Source: Candidatus Saccharimonadota bacterium | GTDB lineage: Bacteria; Patescibacteria; Saccharimonadia; Saccharimonadales; UBA4665 | NCBI GenBank assembly: GCA_018061705.1 | Contig: JAGOTO010000021.1 | Location: forward strand, 1-7,009 | Length of the DNA stretch: 7,009 bases | Direction of reading: 5' to 3' | In this document: one piece after another, positions 5,866 through 7,009 of the stretch | Layout: each line of letters starts with the position of its first letter | Position numbering within the stretch: position 1 is the stretch's first letter | Made by a program: the position numbers and the translations under genes | Notes under the pieces: model-generated | Database searches by the model: none | Told to the model about the DNA's origin: nothing | Seen by the model: the letters and a program-made list of their open reading frames with translations, nothing else

Positions 5866-6378
5866 CTAGGTTTTGAGACGGATGCTTTCGTACATTTGCA
5901 CACATTCCTCGATGTCTAGCTTTTTTACGATCAGCCTGATTGTTTCACGGTGGTCAATGTCTGTAGCCCAGACGCTTTGTTGCACAAGCTCAAAATCGAG
6001 ACTGTGGAGCAGTCGCTTGAGCGCCCTCCGCTCTGCTTCCATATATTCGGGTATGTCATAGATGAGCAGTATGTGAGCATTGTTGCCGAGCTTTTTTGCG
6101 ATGTATGGTTGTATTTGCTGGCGGCCTTGATTGGTGAGTCGTGGCATAGCGTCTTCAGACACAAGACCATTCTTGCGGGCTCGATAAAACGACTGCTGTA
6201 GAGTCTGCTGCTTATAGCCGGACACCTTGGAGAGCTCTGCAAAAAACAGACTTGGTTTGAACGAAAGCAATACGTTCTCGCGCGTAGGAGGGAAAAGACC
6301 GCGAAGCACATATATAAGAGCAGGGTGTTTCATTCCTCGGTATTTTTCTAGATGACTCCAGTCATACCCCTGCTTCAT
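5866..6378 (-). CDS. PaaX-like regulator: winged helix plus Cas2-like domain
   Basis: This 170-residue cytosolic protein joins a probable winged-helix DNA-binding region (about 35-92: LFFAELSKVSGYKQQTLQQSFYRARKNGLV, then a wing-like PRLTNQGRQQI) to a Cas2-like ferredoxin fold (about 101-168). The latter shows the first strand ILLIYDIP with D108 at the place of the Cas2 aspartate, an ERRALKRLLHSLDFE helix, the QQSVWATD strand and a closing YESIRL strand. This is the architecture of PaaX-type repressors, whose central domain is related to Cas2. No cas1, effector or repeat array is nearby, so CRISPR adaptation is unlikely. ATG 6378 lies 7 nt from a TATAGT box and lacks a well-spaced ribosome site, suggesting a leaderless mRNA; a second ATG at 6333 is an alternative start. 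A perfect palindrome covers the promoter and is probably its own operator. Confidence 0.85.
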   Translation of the reverse strand: MKQGYDWSHLEKYRGMKHPALIYVLRGLFPPTRENVLLSFKPSLFFAELSKVSGYKQQTLQQSFYRARKNGLVSEDAMPRLTNQGRQQIQPYIAKKLGNNAHILLIYDIPEYMEAERRALKRLLHSLDFELVQQSVWATDIDHRETIRLIVKKLDIEECVQMYESIRLKT

Positions 6379-6385
6379 AGTCTCT

Positions 6386-6391
6386 ACTATA
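6386..6391 (-). promoter_or_regulatory. -10 box of the PaaX/Cas2-like gene
   Basis: TATAGT on the minus strand (5 of 6 to consensus) lies 7 nt before ATG 6378 and directly abuts the 34-bp palindrome. No good -35 is seen at 16-18 bp, so the promoter may be weak, or its -35 region is shaped by the operator. Confidence 0.5.
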
Positions 6392-6425
6392 CTACATTTC
6401 TGTCCCAGCTGGGACAGAAATGTAG
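6392..6425. promoter_or_regulatory. Perfect 34-bp palindrome, probable operator
   Basis: The half-site CTACATTTCTGTCCCAG (6392-6408) is followed without a loop by its exact reverse complement (6409-6425). It occupies the space between the -10 box and the expected -35 region of the PaaX/Cas2-like gene, and lies 12 nt before the divergent small ORF. Zero loop and no T-run argue against a transcription terminator. A dimeric or tetrameric repressor binding here would block the promoter, as expected for autoregulation. Confidence 0.85.
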
Positions 6426-6437
6426 AAGTTTGAAAGA

Positions 6438-6593
6438 ATGGTTAATAGGAATCGGGAAGGTAAAAAACCTGTTGCGATGAGGTACCGTGGAAGCAAAATT
6501 TCTGATTATTTCAACAGTGACTTTTCTGCTGCAAACAGATTAGGGCACAAGATCAATGGACTTGGGGAAAATCCCGCGATTACTCTATGTTGA
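6438..6593 (+). CDS. Small uncharacterised ORF divergent from the PaaX/Cas2-like gene
   Basis: A 51-residue basic ORF reads MVNRNREGKKPVAMRYRG and continues with SKISDYFNSDFSAANRLGHK, ending at TGA. I do not recognise it. It has no signal peptide or membrane segment. It starts 12 nt after the palindrome, so the same operator could control both genes. Its stop is followed 13 nt later by a hairpin with T-run, which supports a real transcription unit. Against it: only a poorly spaced GAAAG lies before the ATG, and no convincing promoter is visible. A second ATG at 6477 is an alternative start. Confidence 0.35.
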   Translation: MVNRNREGKKPVAMRYRGSKISDYFNSDFSAANRLGHKINGLGENPAITLC

Positions 6594-6606
6594 ACTCGGC
6601 ACGGCG

Positions 6607-6635
6607 CAGAAAAGCCAAGGTCTTGGAATTTTCTG
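6607..6635. terminator. Bidirectional terminator-like hairpin between the small ORF and rpmA
   Basis: CAGAAAA (6607-6613) pairs with TTTTCTG (6629-6635), and inside it CCAAG (6615-6619) pairs with CTTGG (6622-6626). The small internal loop and tiny apical loop weaken it, but the A-run/T-run arrangement works in both directions. It lies 13 nt after the small ORF and 28 nt after the rpmA stop. Confidence 0.6.
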
Positions 6636-6640
6636 TAGGC

Positions 6641-6660
6641 GCGAGCGAAGCGTCGCTAGC
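6641..6660. repeat. Hairpin directly after rpmA
   Basis: GCGAGCGA (6641-6648) and TCGCTAGC (6653-6660) pair except at one position around a 4-nt loop, 3 nt beyond the rpmA stop. There is no T-run. It may stabilise the rpmA mRNA 3' end or help the terminator further on. Confidence 0.45.
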
Positions 6661-6663
6661 TTA

Positions 6664-6936
6664 TTACTCTACGGTGACTTCTGTGCGGCGGACTGAGCGG
6701 CCAGAGAAGGTGCGGACCTTGCGGCTCGCCATTTTCACCGTACCATCTTGCGCTGCGTGGATAGTAAAGTTACGGCTCATGCTGGTACCTTTGCCGGCTC
6801 GTTTGCTGGCGCCAACTTGGCGCACAATAACTTGACCGGTTTTGACTGCTTGACCACCGAAAAGTTTGACGCCGAGGCGCTGACCGGGACTATCCCGAGT
6901 ATTTTTACTTGTACCACCGGCTTTGACATGTGACAT
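6664..6936 (-). CDS. rpmA: 50S ribosomal protein bL27
   Basis: bL27 is a component of the large ribosomal subunit whose N-terminal tail reaches the peptidyl transferase centre. The 90-residue protein shows the family signature: SHVKAGGTSKNTRDSPGQRLGVK at the start, then FGGQAVKTGQVIVRQVG and the GTSMSRNFTIHAAQDGTVKM segment. It is slightly longer than the about 85 residues of E. coli owing to a basic C-terminus (SRKVRTFSGRSVRRTEVTVE). There is no cleavable N-terminal extension of the Firmicutes type. AAAGGAG at 6943-6949 lies 6 nt before ATG 6936, and a TATAAT at 6999-7004 suggests its own promoter. rplU, the usual upstream partner, is not seen in the 73 nt available. A shortened copy of its 3' end lies at 5706-5744. 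Confidence 0.98.
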   Translation of the reverse strand: MSHVKAGGTSKNTRDSPGQRLGVKLFGGQAVKTGQVIVRQVGASKRAGKGTSMSRNFTIHAAQDGTVKMASRKVRTFSGRSVRRTEVTVE

Positions 6937-6942
6937 GGGGTG

Positions 6943-6949
6943 CTCCTTT
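6943..6949 (-). promoter_or_regulatory. Ribosome binding site of rpmA
   Basis: AAAGGAG on the minus strand, 6 nt upstream of ATG 6936, is a near-perfect Shine-Dalgarno. With the site at 4538-4544 it shows that this organism uses the canonical anti-SD, making the SD-less starts at 3078 and 6378 notable. Confidence 0.85.
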
Positions 6950-6998
6950 AGCGCGGCCTAATCGCTGGCGGCGCGTCGCTGCGTTAGAAAAATGACGC

Positions 6999-7004
6999 AT
7001 TATA
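6999..7004 (-). promoter_or_regulatory. -10 box of the rpmA promoter
   Basis: A perfect TATAAT on the minus strand would start transcription near 6992 and give a leader of about 55 nt. The -35 region lies beyond the window, so the promoter cannot be fully judged. Confidence 0.6.
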
Positions 7005-7009
7005 TTTGT

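Noticed and set aside
5706..5903. A genuine 65-residue minus-strand gene
   Set aside because: It overlaps the 3' end of the Cas2-like gene, lacks a ribosome site, and consists of a transposase-like piece joined to an rpmA tail.
5866..6425. CRISPR adaptation locus (Cas2-like protein beside a palindrome)
   Set aside because: No spaced direct repeats, no cas1 or other cas gene, and the protein carries a winged-helix N-terminus. The palindrome occurs once.
6392..6425. Palindrome as an intrinsic terminator
   Set aside because: It has no loop and no T-run on either strand, and it sits between divergent starts, upstream of both genes.
6587..6933. Plus-strand frames across rpmA
   Set aside because: They are antisense shadows of a certain ribosomal protein gene.
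2..6936. UGA recoded to glycine as in Gracilibacteria/Absconditabacteria
   Set aside because: All main genes are intact without reading through TGA and use GGN for glycine. Absence of TGA stops in seven genes is too few to be meaningful.

Overview
The window reads like a chromosomal segment of a small-genome bacterium of the Patescibacteria/CPR radiation, most likely a Candidatus Saccharibacteria (TM7) relative. This is inference from three things: the company kept by the genes (a carboxyl-terminal protease, CTP synthase, a receiver-only regulator, and a PaaX/Cas2-like protein standing alone without CRISPR), a divergent secreted NodB-fold-like protein with a 'GGRC...LPC' motif, and promoters placed so close to start codons that leaderless mRNAs are expected. 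No gene needs a recoded stop. The seven main genes end in TAA or TAG and contain no in-frame TGA, so the Gracilibacteria/Absconditabacteria code (UGA = Gly) is not indicated.

Layout. Positions 2-1126 (+) hold a 5'-truncated S41 protease with PDZ domain (ctpA-like). Positions 1298-2908 (+) hold a complete CTP synthase (pyrG) with its own promoter and Shine-Dalgarno. Positions 3078-3476 (+) hold a 132-residue stand-alone receiver domain, probably leaderless. A strong bidirectional terminator (3489-3524) separates it from a convergent gene at 3542-4531 (-). That gene encodes an exported, cysteine-bearing protein that looks like a polysaccharide deacetylase fold stripped of its metal ligands. Two near-consensus promoters, back to back at 4598-4666, drive it and a divergent 330-residue cytosolic protein of unknown function (4690-5682, +). 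The latter has faint resemblance to ADP-ribosyltransferase-like folds.

The right end is the most curious part. A complete rpmA (ribosomal protein bL27) lies at 6664-6936 (-). About 0.95 kb downstream, at 5706-5744 and on the same strand, is a second, shortened copy of the last codons of rpmA. It differs only at synonymous positions and by one in-frame 24-nt deletion, and it is fused in frame to what may be a transposase relic. Between the two copies lie a PaaX/Cas2-like regulator gene (5866-6378, -), a perfect 34-bp palindrome in its promoter (6392-6425), a small divergent ORF (6438-6593, +) and a bidirectional terminator (6607-6635). This suggests a small acquired island at the 3' end of rpmA carrying a self-regulated Cas2-like repressor.

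Apart from ordinary housekeeping roles (ctpA envelope proteolysis, pyrG CTP supply, rpmA ribosome), the genes do not form one obvious pathway. Each appears to have its own promoter, so the window looks like a string of mostly monocistronic units.
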